DNA of 11,671 nt from an uncultured Streptococcus sp. (GTDB lineage Bacteria > Bacillota > Bacilli > Lactobacillales > Streptococcaceae). Position numbers and translations under genes: made by a program. This document shows, piece after piece, positions 1 through 5,809 of this stretch (position 1 is its first letter; every line of letters starts with the position of its first letter). Location of the stretch: assembly GCA_905373305.1 (NCBI GenBank), contig CAJPSM010000036.1, positions 1 to 11,671 of the forward strand, in the 5' to 3' direction. The notes under the pieces were generated by a model, which was not told where the DNA came from, did not search any database, and saw nothing but the letters and a program-made list of their open reading frames with translations.

Positions 1-880
1 CTTCTGCTATCTGATAGAGCAAGTGGGATAGTTCTTGGTAATCTTCTTTTAAACATGAAAGATGGGCTTGGCCAAATAGAGATGCCAATTCCTCTTTTAA
101 TCTTGCCCCTTCTGGATCATACGCTTTTAAGAATTTACTGAGATAGAGATTTCGAACAGCTGCAAGTTTAAAGCTGAAATACTGATGCAATTGTTTTTGC
201 TCCGTATTTAAGCCGCTTTCAGCAACTGCTTTTGCATAACATTCCAATACAGCGTTTTGACCATTCAGATATCGGGTCTTTATAATCTTTTCTGTTTCCT
301 GATAGATTTCAGTCTGACTAGGACTCTTGACCTTCTTAAAATTTCCCCACATGGAGTATGCTCCGCGCTTATAGTCAATAGCCTCTGCCTTCCAGGCTTC
401 TAAGATGTCATTAAAAGCAACCTTCATACACGCAAAACCAGCTGGATCATGCAAATAAAGGTACTGATCATCAATGCCATACACGGTTACAAAATGGTCC
501 ACACCATAAAGGATTGTGTGATTGGGATTGTAGGTCAGATGGCCCATATCAAGAGGTCCCAGTACGACAGGTCCATTGGACAGAAAGGTTTCCAATTTTC
601 TTTTAATTTCTTCCAAATCAACTTCTGCTCCATCTTTTAGATAGAAATCCTCATAGTCAAATCCAAGTATTTTTAAAGAATGAGAAATAGAAATATCTGG
701 CATTCCATTATCAAAAAATACTAGAGGGTGCTGGTCATCTTTTTTTACGATACTAGCGCCATTTCCCATCGCCATGATTGCCTCTAGAAAGTCTGCTTTA
801 AAGTCATAGCCATAGCCATCCAGTGCCATTGCCAATGAATAGCTATAGCAAAGCGACACATCTCCAAAATACATCTGCAT
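1..880 (-). CDS. BtrH-N / peptidase C39-like cysteine protein, 3' end outside the window
   Basis: An open frame of 293 codons runs from an ATG at 880 off the left edge without a stop. The N-terminal half looks like a papain/C39-type fold of the BtrH-N kind: an early Cys11 followed by a helix (LCYSYSLAMAL), His129 in GVDHFVTVYG and Asp145 in LHDPAG, which would form a Cys-His-Asp triad. Residues about 180-293 are helical and charged, like the C-terminal domain often attached to BtrH-N. No signal peptide or membrane segment is seen, so it is probably cytoplasmic. BtrH is an acyltransferase that moves an acyl group from a carrier protein in butirosin synthesis; most relatives have no known substrate. 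Start choice: TAAGGAGG at 888-895 lies 7 bases before ATG 880 but only 1 base before the in-frame ATG at 886. Family assignment is by motif recognition and moderately sure; the function is unknown. Confidence 0.7.
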   Translation of the reverse strand, partial: MQMYFGDVSLCYSYSLAMALDGYGYDFKADFLEAIMAMGNGASIVKKDDQHPLVFFDNGMPDISISHSLKILGFDYEDFYLKDGAEVDLEEIKRKLETFLSNGPVVLGPLDMGHLTYNPNHTILYGVDHFVTVYGIDDQYLYLHDPAGFACMKVAFNDILEAWKAEAIDYKRGAYSMWGNFKKVKSPSQTEIYQETEKIIKTRYLNGQNAVLECYAKAVAESGLNTEQKQLHQYFSFKLAAVRNLYLSKFLKAYDPEGARLKEELASLFGQAHLSCLKEDYQELSHLLYQIAE

Positions 881-909
881 ATTCATGCCTCCTTATCTTC
901 TATGGGACT

Positions 910-915
910 ATTATA
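910..915 (-). promoter_or_regulatory. -10 box of the BtrH-like gene
   Basis: A perfect TATAAT reads on the minus strand, placing the transcript start near 903 and giving a leader of about 22 bases that contains TAAGGAGG. No good -35 hexamer lies 16-18 bases upstream, which suggests a weak or activator-dependent promoter. Confidence 0.55.
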
Positions 916-917
916 CC

Positions 918-932
918 GAGAAAACTATTCTC
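918..932. repeat. Inverted repeat GAGAA-N5-TTCTC in the promoter spacer
   Basis: Five-base arms (918-922 and 928-932) flank AACTA. The repeat fills the spacer directly upstream of the TATAAT of the BtrH-like gene, where an operator would sit. The arms are short, so chance is possible. Confidence 0.3.
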
Positions 933-978
933 ATGCCCCATAAAATCCAAACAAAAAATATGGTATGTTTAATTTACG

Positions 979-993
979 GACATGAATGTCAAC
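979..993. repeat. Inverted repeat GACAT-N2-ATGTC overlapping a TTGACA
   Basis: The arms are 979-983 and 986-990. On the minus strand a consensus TTGACA occupies 993-988 and overlaps the repeat. No convincing -10 follows at 16-18 bases, so this is either an orphan -35-like match or part of an operator. It lies between the AraC-gene terminator and the BtrH-like gene promoter. Confidence 0.25.
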
Positions 994-995
994 AA

Positions 996-1029
996 TTAAA
1001 AACTCTGTAGAGATTCTTTCTACAGAGTT
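996..1029 (-). terminator. Intrinsic terminator of the AraC-type regulator gene
   Basis: A perfect 11-bp stem (1001-1011 with 1019-1029, 7-base loop) is followed on the minus strand by TTTTT-A-A-TTG. It begins 34 bases after the regulator stop codon, so the regulator and the BtrH-like gene downstream are probably separate transcripts. Confidence 0.85.
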
Positions 1030-1063
1030 CGATTTGCATCTTTATAAAAAATCAGAAAATTAT

Positions 1064-1900
1064 CTAGCCCTTGATCACTGGTATCCAGAGTTCCATTTGA
1101 TAGTCTGGCGAGGACATGTCTCCCTCGGTGTAAACTTCAAAGTCTGGTGCTCCTGAGTGGCGATAACCTGTTTCTGGGAAGAAGACTTCCAAGACATATT
1201 TCCAAGCATGGTGGATGCTGGCAGGTATAGCCCCCTTGACTGGTACGATGGCATATTCAGCTGCTGGGATTTCCTTGATAGAAAGGCCTAGGGCTTCTGC
1301 TTTCGCTTTATCCGTCACATCATAAGCCGCCATGTAGTTAATGATTTCACCCTCTTTGACATCAGAGCAGAGGCCAAAGGATTGGCCACTGCCCAGACTT
1401 TCTAGGCTTTCAAAGCTGTGATTTGCATAGAGCTGCTCCCATGCAGACGGGCACTGACTATTGTCAATCGCTTCTAATAGGACGCCTGCCACGGTAAAAG
1501 CAGGTTTCTTTTGAATCTTGATATCCATGTTCTTTCCTCCTGTGATTTTTAAGGATAATTGAAGTCTAGGAAAGACCCGATAAGGTTTTCCATTTCGAAC
1601 TTCTGAGGGCGTTGCCCTATGGAATTTCTTGAAGGCTGAACTAAAAGCATCCGCAGAGTCATAGCCGTATTTCAGTGCTATATCGATGACTTTCTCAGAG
1701 CCTTCCCGCAAGTCTGTCACAGCCTCTGACAACCTGCGATTGCGCAAGTATTCTGCCAAGGTCATATCTGCTAGGATAGAAAAGAGCCTGCTAAAGAGAG
1801 GGTAAGAATAGCCCGATAGCTGCTGAAATCTTTTCATATCCACTTCTCCAGTCAGTTGCTGCTCCAAATAATCCATGGTTTGATTGAATTGATGCATCAT
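1064..1900 (-). CDS. AraC-family regulator with C-terminal GyrI-like effector-binding domain
   Basis: A 278-residue predicted transcription factor. Residues about 5-105 form a two-helix-turn-helix AraC DNA-binding domain: the second half shows VIDIALKYGYDSADAFSSAF and ATPSEVR, the family signature. A linker (about 106-124) leads to a GyrI/BmrR-type ligand-binding domain (about 125-277) starting MDIKIQKKPAFTVAG and ending ELWIPVIK. The same order occurs in E. coli Rob; such domains often bind hydrophobic or cationic small molecules. The start is fixed by an in-frame TAA 15 bases upstream of ATG 1900; a GGAGG overlaps that stop but sits 14 bases from the ATG, unusually far, so initiation may be weak. 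A strong internal ribosome binding site precedes Met125. A terminator follows the gene. No convincing sigma-A promoter was found in 1901-2104. Ligand and targets are unknown; adjacent genes are the usual first candidates. Confidence 0.9.
   Translation of the reverse strand: MMHQFNQTMDYLEQQLTGEVDMKRFQQLSGYSYPLFSRLFSILADMTLAEYLRNRRLSEAVTDLREGSEKVIDIALKYGYDSADAFSSAFKKFHRATPSEVRNGKPYRVFPRLQLSLKITGGKNMDIKIQKKPAFTVAGVLLEAIDNSQCPSAWEQLYANHSFESLESLGSGQSFGLCSDVKEGEIINYMAAYDVTDKAKAEALGLSIKEIPAAEYAIVPVKGAIPASIHHAWKYVLEVFFPETGYRHSGAPDFEVYTEGDMSSPDYQMELWIPVIKG
1526..1541 (-). promoter_or_regulatory. Internal ribosome binding site and start codon (Met125 of the AraC-type regulator)
   Basis: On the minus strand AGGAGG (1541-1536) lies exactly 7 bases before an in-frame ATG (1528-1526). 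This is better than the signal at the gene's own start. It falls at the boundary between the DNA-binding and effector-binding domains and would give a free 154-residue GyrI-like protein ending at 1064. The motif is seen directly; its use is inferred. Confidence 0.5.
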
Positions 1901-2104
1901 ATTCTTTTCTTCTTACCTCCACAAAATACAAAGACCGTTAAAAGCAAAGTGAAAATAGGAAAATTAACGCTGGAGCTTCTGATCCTAGGAAATTTTGTCT
2001 TTTTTGCATAGCTTTTAGGCCGTGTTCAATTCTATCTATATATTCTAACAGATATTAGATACTTCCACCCTAGAATCTTTGTACAAGATTTAAAGGTGTA
2101 AATT

Positions 2105-2599
2105 CTATAACTTATCTTTTAATTTCTCAACAAAGAGATAAGCTGCTGGGCAGGTCAAAGTATTCTTAATCGTCAAATGGTTGATTTGATGAATCTTTTT
2201 CCGATCTGTATGAGGGAACTCGCGACAGGCCTTGGGACGAACGTCGTAGATTGAGCAGAGATTGTCTCCTCCTAGAAAGGGGCAAGGCATGGATTTGAAA
2301 ACCTTGTCCCCATCTTCATCTACCTGAAGGAATTCCGCTTCAAAAGCTGGTAATTTCATCTTAAAGTACTTAGCAATACGGGTAATATCGGCTTCCTTAA
2401 AATCAGGCCCCAATGTCTTGCAACAGTTAGCGCAGGCAGTACAATCAATCTCAGCAAAAACTTCTTCGTGAATCTCTTGAGCTATCTTATCTAAGTTTTT
2501 AGGAGGTTTTTTCTTTAGATTTGCTAAAACTTTGCGGTGCTCCTTCTGTTTTTGCAAGGCTAGCTGGTGGTAATACTCAATATCAATTTCTTTAGACAT
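2105..2599 (-). CDS. YkgJ-family cysteine-cluster protein (putative zinc- or iron-chelating)
   Basis: A small cytoplasmic protein of 164 residues of the YkgJ family (CxxCxxCC domain). After a charged helical N-terminus (1-50) come C53-x2-C56-x2-C59-C60, then C106 in PCPFLG, C115 in LCSIYDVRP, C125 in KACREFP and C150 in TCPA. The eight cysteines, in the usual family order, suggest bound zinc or an iron-sulfur cluster; the biochemical role of the family is not established. No signal peptide or membrane segment is present. The ribosome binding site is poor (AGAAAG about 7 bases before the ATG). A TGGTATAAT extended -10 lies upstream, and the eno terminator separates it from eno, so it is probably monocistronic. 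No convincing terminator follows it. Confidence 0.85.
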   Translation of the reverse strand: MSKEIDIEYYHQLALQKQKEHRKVLANLKKKPPKNLDKIAQEIHEEVFAEIDCTACANCCKTLGPDFKEADITRIAKYFKMKLPAFEAEFLQVDEDGDKVFKSMPCPFLGGDNLCSIYDVRPKACREFPHTDRKKIHQINHLTIKNTLTCPAAYLFVEKLKDKL

Positions 2600-2629
2600 A
2601 GTTTCTTTCTAATACAAGTGTTTTTGTTT

Positions 2630-2638
2630 ATTATACCA
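2630..2638 (-). promoter_or_regulatory. Extended -10 promoter of the YkgJ-family gene
   Basis: TGGTATAAT reads on the minus strand, a perfect extended -10 that can work without a -35; none is seen. The transcript start would be near 2623, about 24 bases before the ATG. Confidence 0.6.
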
Positions 2639-2670
2639 TAAACCCTGCCCTCTTTTTGCCCCCTGAACAG

Positions 2671-2704
2671 AAAAAAAGCCTCTCGGATAAAATCCGAGGG
2701 GCTT
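2671..2704 (-). terminator. Main intrinsic terminator of eno
   Basis: A 12-bp stem with one internal mismatch on the minus strand (arms 2704-2693 and 2687-2676, 5-base loop) is followed by a run of seven T (2677-2671). On the plus strand the mismatch becomes a G-T wobble, but the T run exists only on the minus side, matching eno. Confidence 0.9.
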
Positions 2705-2757
2705 CAAACCTTGTTCATCAAGAGACAAACTTTTAAATTTCAAGGTTCGGGATAAAA

Positions 2758-2772
2758 TAGTTCACTGAACTA
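2758..2772 (-). repeat. Perfect inverted repeat TAGTTCA-C-TGAACTA next to the eno stop codon
   Basis: A 15-base perfect palindrome with a one-base centre, two bases downstream of the eno TAA. In RNA it can fold as a 6-bp stem with a 3-base loop, followed on the minus strand by TTTTA. It could be a minor first terminator or a 3'-end processing or stability element ahead of the stronger hairpin at 2676-2704. Confidence 0.45.
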
Positions 2773-2774
2773 GA

Positions 2775-4079
2775 TTATTTTTTAAGGTTGTAGAATGATT
2801 TCAATCCACGGTATTCAGCTACTTCACCAAGTTGGTCTTCGATACGAAGCAATTGGTTGTATTTAGCAATACGGTCTGTACGTGAAAGTGAACCAGTCTT
2901 GATTTGTCCTGCGTTAGTTGCAACTGCGATGTCAGCGATTGTTGAATCTTCAGTTTCACCTGAACGGTGTGATACAACTGCAGTGTAACCAGCTTCTTTA
3001 GCCATTTCAATCGCTTCAAAAGTTTCAGTAAGAGTACCGATTTGGTTAACTTTGATAAGGATTGAGTTAGCAGCACCTTCTGCAATACCTTTTTCAAGGT
3101 AAGAAGTGTTTGTTACGAAGAAGTCGTCACCAACCAATTGAACTTTACCACCAAGACGTTCAGTAAGAGCTTTCCAACCGTCCCAGTCGTTTTCGTCCAT
3201 ACCATCTTCGATAGTGATGATTGGGTATTTGTTTACCAATTCTTCGAGGTAATCGATTTGTTCTGCAGCAGTACGTACAGCAGCTCCTTCACCTTCGAAT
3301 TTAGTGTAGTCGTAAACTTTACGTTCTTTATCGTAGAATTCTGATGATGCACAGTCAAATCCGATAAATACATCTTTACCTGGAACATAACCAGCAGCTT
3401 CGATAGCAGCAAGGATAGTTTCAACACCGTCTTCAGTTCCTTCAAAACGAGGAGCAAATCCACCTTCGTCACCTACGGCAGTTTCCAAACCACGAGATTT
3501 AAGGATTTTCTTAAGAGCGTGGAAGATTTCAGCACCCCAACGAAGAGCTTCTTTGAATGATGGTGCACCAGCAGGTACGATCATGAATTCTTGGAAAGCG
3601 ATTGGAGCGTCAGAGTGAGAACCACCGTTGATGATGTTCATCATTGGAGTTGGAAGAACTTTAGTGTTGAATCCACCAAGGTAGCTGTAAAGAGGGATTT
3701 CAAGGTAGTCAGCAGCAGCACGAGCTACAGCGATAGACACACCAAGGATTGCGTTTGCACCCAATTTACCTTTGTTAGGAGTACCGTCAAGAGCGATCAT
3801 AGCACGGTCGATAGCTTGTTGATCACGTACATCGTAGCCGATAATTGCTTCAGCAATGATGTTGTTTACGTTGTCAACAGCCTTTTGTGTACCAAGACCA
3901 CCGTAACGAGATTTGTCACCGTCGCGAAGTTCAACTGCTTCGTGTTCACCAGTAGAAGCTCCTGATGGAACCATACCACGTCCGAAAGCACCTGATTCAG
4001 TATAAACTTCTACTTCAAGTGTTGGGTTACCGCGTGAGTCTAGGACTTCGCGAGCGTAAACATCAGTAATAATTGACAT
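2775..4079 (-). CDS. eno: Enolase (phosphopyruvate hydratase)
   Basis: A full-length enolase of 434 residues that interconverts 2-phosphoglycerate and phosphoenolpyruvate in glycolysis. Visible are the N-terminal VLDSRGNPT loop, the SGASTG flexible loop (39-44), SHSDAP (154-159), the catalytic acid/base pair Glu205 (GDEGGF) and Lys343 (LIKVNQIG), magnesium ligands Asp242, Glu291 and Asp318, and SHRSGETED (370-378). The streptococcal plasminogen-binding nonapeptide FYDKERKVY is intact at 248-256 and the protein ends in Lys-Lys; in S. pneumoniae both are known plasminogen-binding determinants of surface-displayed enolase. There is no signal peptide, as expected for a moonlighting cytosolic protein. 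AAAGGAG lies 8 bases before the ATG, a strong promoter lies upstream and a terminator lies downstream, so it is monocistronic. Confidence 0.99.
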   Translation of the reverse strand: MSIITDVYAREVLDSRGNPTLEVEVYTESGAFGRGMVPSGASTGEHEAVELRDGDKSRYGGLGTQKAVDNVNNIIAEAIIGYDVRDQQAIDRAMIALDGTPNKGKLGANAILGVSIAVARAAADYLEIPLYSYLGGFNTKVLPTPMMNIINGGSHSDAPIAFQEFMIVPAGAPSFKEALRWGAEIFHALKKILKSRGLETAVGDEGGFAPRFEGTEDGVETILAAIEAAGYVPGKDVFIGFDCASSEFYDKERKVYDYTKFEGEGAAVRTAAEQIDYLEELVNKYPIITIEDGMDENDWDGWKALTERLGGKVQLVGDDFFVTNTSYLEKGIAEGAANSILIKVNQIGTLTETFEAIEMAKEAGYTAVVSHRSGETEDSTIADIAVATNAGQIKTGSLSRTDRIAKYNQLLRIEDQLGEVAEYRGLKSFYNLKK

Positions 4080-4116
4080 TTTTTACTCTCCTTTGAGTTA
4101 AATTTTTTACACCTCT

Positions 4117-4145
4117 ATGATACCTTAAAAATAAGCGTTTTTCAA
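4117..4145 (-). promoter_or_regulatory. Sigma-A promoter of eno
   Basis: On the minus strand TTGAAA (4145-4140) is followed after exactly 17 bases by TATCAT (4122-4117). Each hexamer is one base off consensus, as expected for a strong glycolytic promoter. The transcript start would be near 4110, giving a leader of about 30 bases with AAAGGAG. Confidence 0.8.
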
Positions 4146-4187
4146 GAAAAAACGTTATCTTTGTGCAAATTTTCCTTAACTTTATAA

Positions 4188-4201
4188 AGTAATCGCTTTC
4201 T
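4188..4201. promoter_or_regulatory. Candidate CcpA-binding cre site between eno and the DUF1694 gene
   Basis: AGTAATCGCTTTCT matches the loose cre pattern TGNAANCGNWNNCW at all but the first base. It lies about 45 bases upstream of the eno -35 and about 30 bases upstream of the DUF1694 extended -10, so it could affect either promoter. It is a pattern match only. Confidence 0.35.
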
Positions 4202-4226
4202 TTCGTCTGTTTTCTTTTGTTTTTTG

Positions 4227-4235
4227 TGATATACT
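4227..4235 (+). promoter_or_regulatory. Extended -10 promoter giving a leaderless DUF1694 mRNA
   Basis: TGATATACT is a TGnTATAAT extended -10 with one mismatch. Its last base is only 6 bases before the ATG at 4242, so transcription should begin at or next to the start codon. No -35 consensus is seen. Confidence 0.65.
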
Positions 4236-4241
4236 AATTTT

Positions 4242-4688
4242 ATGACAGATTTATCAAAACAACTATTAGAAAAAGCTCATGGCGGGCCAAAATTAAACCC
4301 GGATGAGCAACGTCGCTTTCTTGGGACTTTCGAGGAGAGGGTTCTGGGCTATGCGGATGTTGAAACAGCCAATAGTCTTCAGCTACAAAAGGGATTTTTA
4401 ACGATTTTGGAAAATTTTCAAGAAAAGACAGAGACTCTTTTTGTGAAGATTTCGCCAAATATTGAGTTTGACAAACAAGTATTCTACTTAAAAGAAGCTA
4501 AGAAAACCAATAGTCAAGCTACGATTGTATCAGAGGATCACGCTTCTTCTCCTTTAGGCTTAGTTATCCATTCGAACGAACCTGTTCAAGTGGATGAGAA
4601 GGATCTTCGACTGGCTTTTCCAAGCTTCTGGGAGGTTAAACAGGATGAGCCAGTTAAAAAATCCATTTGGAAAAAATGGTTCGGCTAA
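4242..4688 (+). CDS. DUF1694 (YueI-like) family protein of unknown function
   Basis: A 148-residue soluble protein resembling Bacillus YueI (DUF1694). The N-terminal LNPDEQRRFLGTFEERVLG (19-37) is the recognisable family segment; a middle alpha/beta region follows, and a basic-aromatic tail (KKSIWKKWFG) ends the protein. No signal peptide, membrane segment or catalytic motif is visible, and the function is unknown. The start is certain: an in-frame TGA lies at 4227-4229 and no other start codon lies between it and ATG 4242. There is no room for a Shine-Dalgarno sequence between the -10 box and the ATG, so a leaderless mRNA is predicted. It is the only plus-strand gene here, divergent from eno and convergent with glxK, overlapping the glxK stop by four bases. 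A plus-strand terminator-like hairpin lies about 180 bases downstream, inside glxK. Confidence 0.85.
   Translation: MTDLSKQLLEKAHGGPKLNPDEQRRFLGTFEERVLGYADVETANSLQLQKGFLTILENFQEKTETLFVKISPNIEFDKQVFYLKEAKKTNSQATIVSEDHASSPLGLVIHSNEPVQVDEKDLRLAFPSFWEVKQDEPVKKSIWKKWFG
4656..4679 (-). terminator. Possible weak terminator of glxK, inside the DUF1694 gene
   Basis: On the minus strand a 6-bp stem CCATTT/AAATGG with a 5-base loop is followed by A and six T (4661-4656). It starts 5 bases after the glxK stop codon. Only two pairs are G-C, so it may be inefficient. It lies within the last codons of the opposing gene. Confidence 0.4.
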
Positions 4689-5800
4689 TCCTTCCTCAAC
4701 TGCAATAAACGACCAATATTTGCTGCCGTGTGCTCCAAATAGAGGCTTGCTTTTTTCAGACTGTCTTCTAAAGGTTCGCTTTTCTCAAGGATAGAGAACG
4801 CAGCTTGTATATTTTCAAAGGGTAGGGGAGGCAAATCCTCAGAAAGACTACCGCAAATAGCGATAACAGGAACTCCTTCAGGAGTTCTTTTTGCTACACC
4901 GATAGGAGCTTTCCCTGCAAAACTTTGACTGTCAAGTCTACCTTCTCCAACGATAACTAAGTCAGCGTCTTCAACTTTCTTGTCAAAGTCTACCAAATCT
5001 AAACAAGTGTTAATCCCAGATACGATACTGGCCTGTGCAAAGGCGCAGAGTCCAGCAGCAATGCCCCCACCAGCTCCTGCTCCTTTAAGAGATAGGGTTG
5101 ATGGTGAAAATTTTTCATAGAACCGCTGTATAGCCAAATCTACTGTCTCAAACAAAGCAGGATCCAAGCCCTTTTGTTTTCCAAATGTATAGGTCGCTCC
5201 TTGAAGACCACATAAAGGGCTCTCAACATCTGCTAGAATGCGAATCTTCACATCTTCTGGAATCCTGTATAGGTCATCTTTGGAAACTGACTCAAACTCA
5301 AGTAAAGTCTGACTGCAAGCTGGTAGTTCGTTTCCATTCTTATCATAAAAGCGATAACCCAGACCAGCTGCAATACCAATTCCACCATCATTACTTGCCG
5401 TACCGCCAACACCGATATAGATTTCCTTCATTCCAAGATCAATGAGGTGGCGAATCAACTCTCCAATACCTCTGGTTTGGATGCGAAGAGGATTTCGTTT
5501 CTCCTGCGGAATCTTCTCTAAACCAACCAAGTCAGCAACTTCAAAGAGTGCTAGTTCCCCTTTTTGAAAATAGCGCATTGCTTCTTTTTGACCAAAAGGT
5601 CCCGTCACCTCTTGCCATTTTTCTTCGAGGTCAAGAGAATGTCGAATCGCATCTACAGTTCCTTCGCCTCCATCACCAACTGGGCAAAGAGAACAAACTA
5701 CACCAGGAATTGCTTTCTCGAAACCTCTTTTTATAGCTTTGGCGACCTGTTCTGCAACCAAACTTTCTTTAAAAGAGTCAGGTGCTATAACAATTTTCAT
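4685..5800 (-). CDS. glxK: Glycerate kinase, GarK/GlxK type
   Basis: A 371-residue kinase that phosphorylates D-glycerate with ATP; this bacterial class makes 2-phosphoglycerate, the substrate of enolase encoded next door. Family landmarks in order: KIVIAPDSFKES at the N-terminus, PVGDGGEGT (40-48), GVGGTASNDGG (130-140), LADVESPLCG (189-198), GAGAGGG (240-246), VGEGRLDSQS (284-293) and GKAPIGVAK (296-304). Length and motif order are typical, with no sign of damage. The start at 5800 is preceded by AGAGGA, and the gap to serB is only 9 bases, so both are probably on one mRNA. Its stop TAG shares bases with the TAA of the convergent DUF1694 gene. Glycerate uptake or production genes are not in the window, so the source of glycerate is unknown. 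Confidence 0.95.
   Translation of the reverse strand: MKIVIAPDSFKESLVAEQVAKAIKRGFEKAIPGVVCSLCPVGDGGEGTVDAIRHSLDLEEKWQEVTGPFGQKEAMRYFQKGELALFEVADLVGLEKIPQEKRNPLRIQTRGIGELIRHLIDLGMKEIYIGVGGTASNDGGIGIAAGLGYRFYDKNGNELPACSQTLLEFESVSKDDLYRIPEDVKIRILADVESPLCGLQGATYTFGKQKGLDPALFETVDLAIQRFYEKFSPSTLSLKGAGAGGGIAAGLCAFAQASIVSGINTCLDLVDFDKKVEDADLVIVGEGRLDSQSFAGKAPIGVAKRTPEGVPVIAICGSLSEDLPPLPFENIQAAFSILEKSEPLEDSLKKASLYLEHTAANIGRLLQLRKD
4870..4892 (+). terminator. Probable terminator of the DUF1694 transcript, inside glxK
   Basis: On the plus strand a perfect 7-bp stem GAACTCC/GGAGTTC with loop TTCA is followed directly by five T. It lies 182 bases past the DUF1694 stop and within codons 304-311 of glxK on the other strand. 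If used, the DUF1694 mRNA carries a 3' extension antisense to the end of glxK. Confidence 0.55.
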
Positions 5801-5809
5801 ATTTTCCTC

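Noticed and set aside
881..886. Upstream in-frame ATG (886) as the start of the BtrH-like gene.
   Set aside because: It is only 1 base from GGAGG; ATG 880 has the proper 7-base spacing.
2066..2098. Hairpin (AATCTT/AAGATT with outer CACC/GGTG) downstream of the YkgJ-family gene, considered as its terminator.
   Set aside because: The stem is interrupted and no T run follows on either strand.
1901..2104. Spacer upstream of the AraC-type gene, searched for a promoter, a BOX/RUP repeat or an insertion-sequence remnant.
   Set aside because: Only weak TAGAAT-like matches without paired -35 boxes were seen, and no terminal repeats or recognisable repeat modules; nothing firm enough to annotate.
3591..3965. 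124-codon plus-strand open frame inside eno.
   Set aside because: It is antisense to enolase, has no ribosome binding site or recognisable protein features, and is explained by the strong codon bias of eno.
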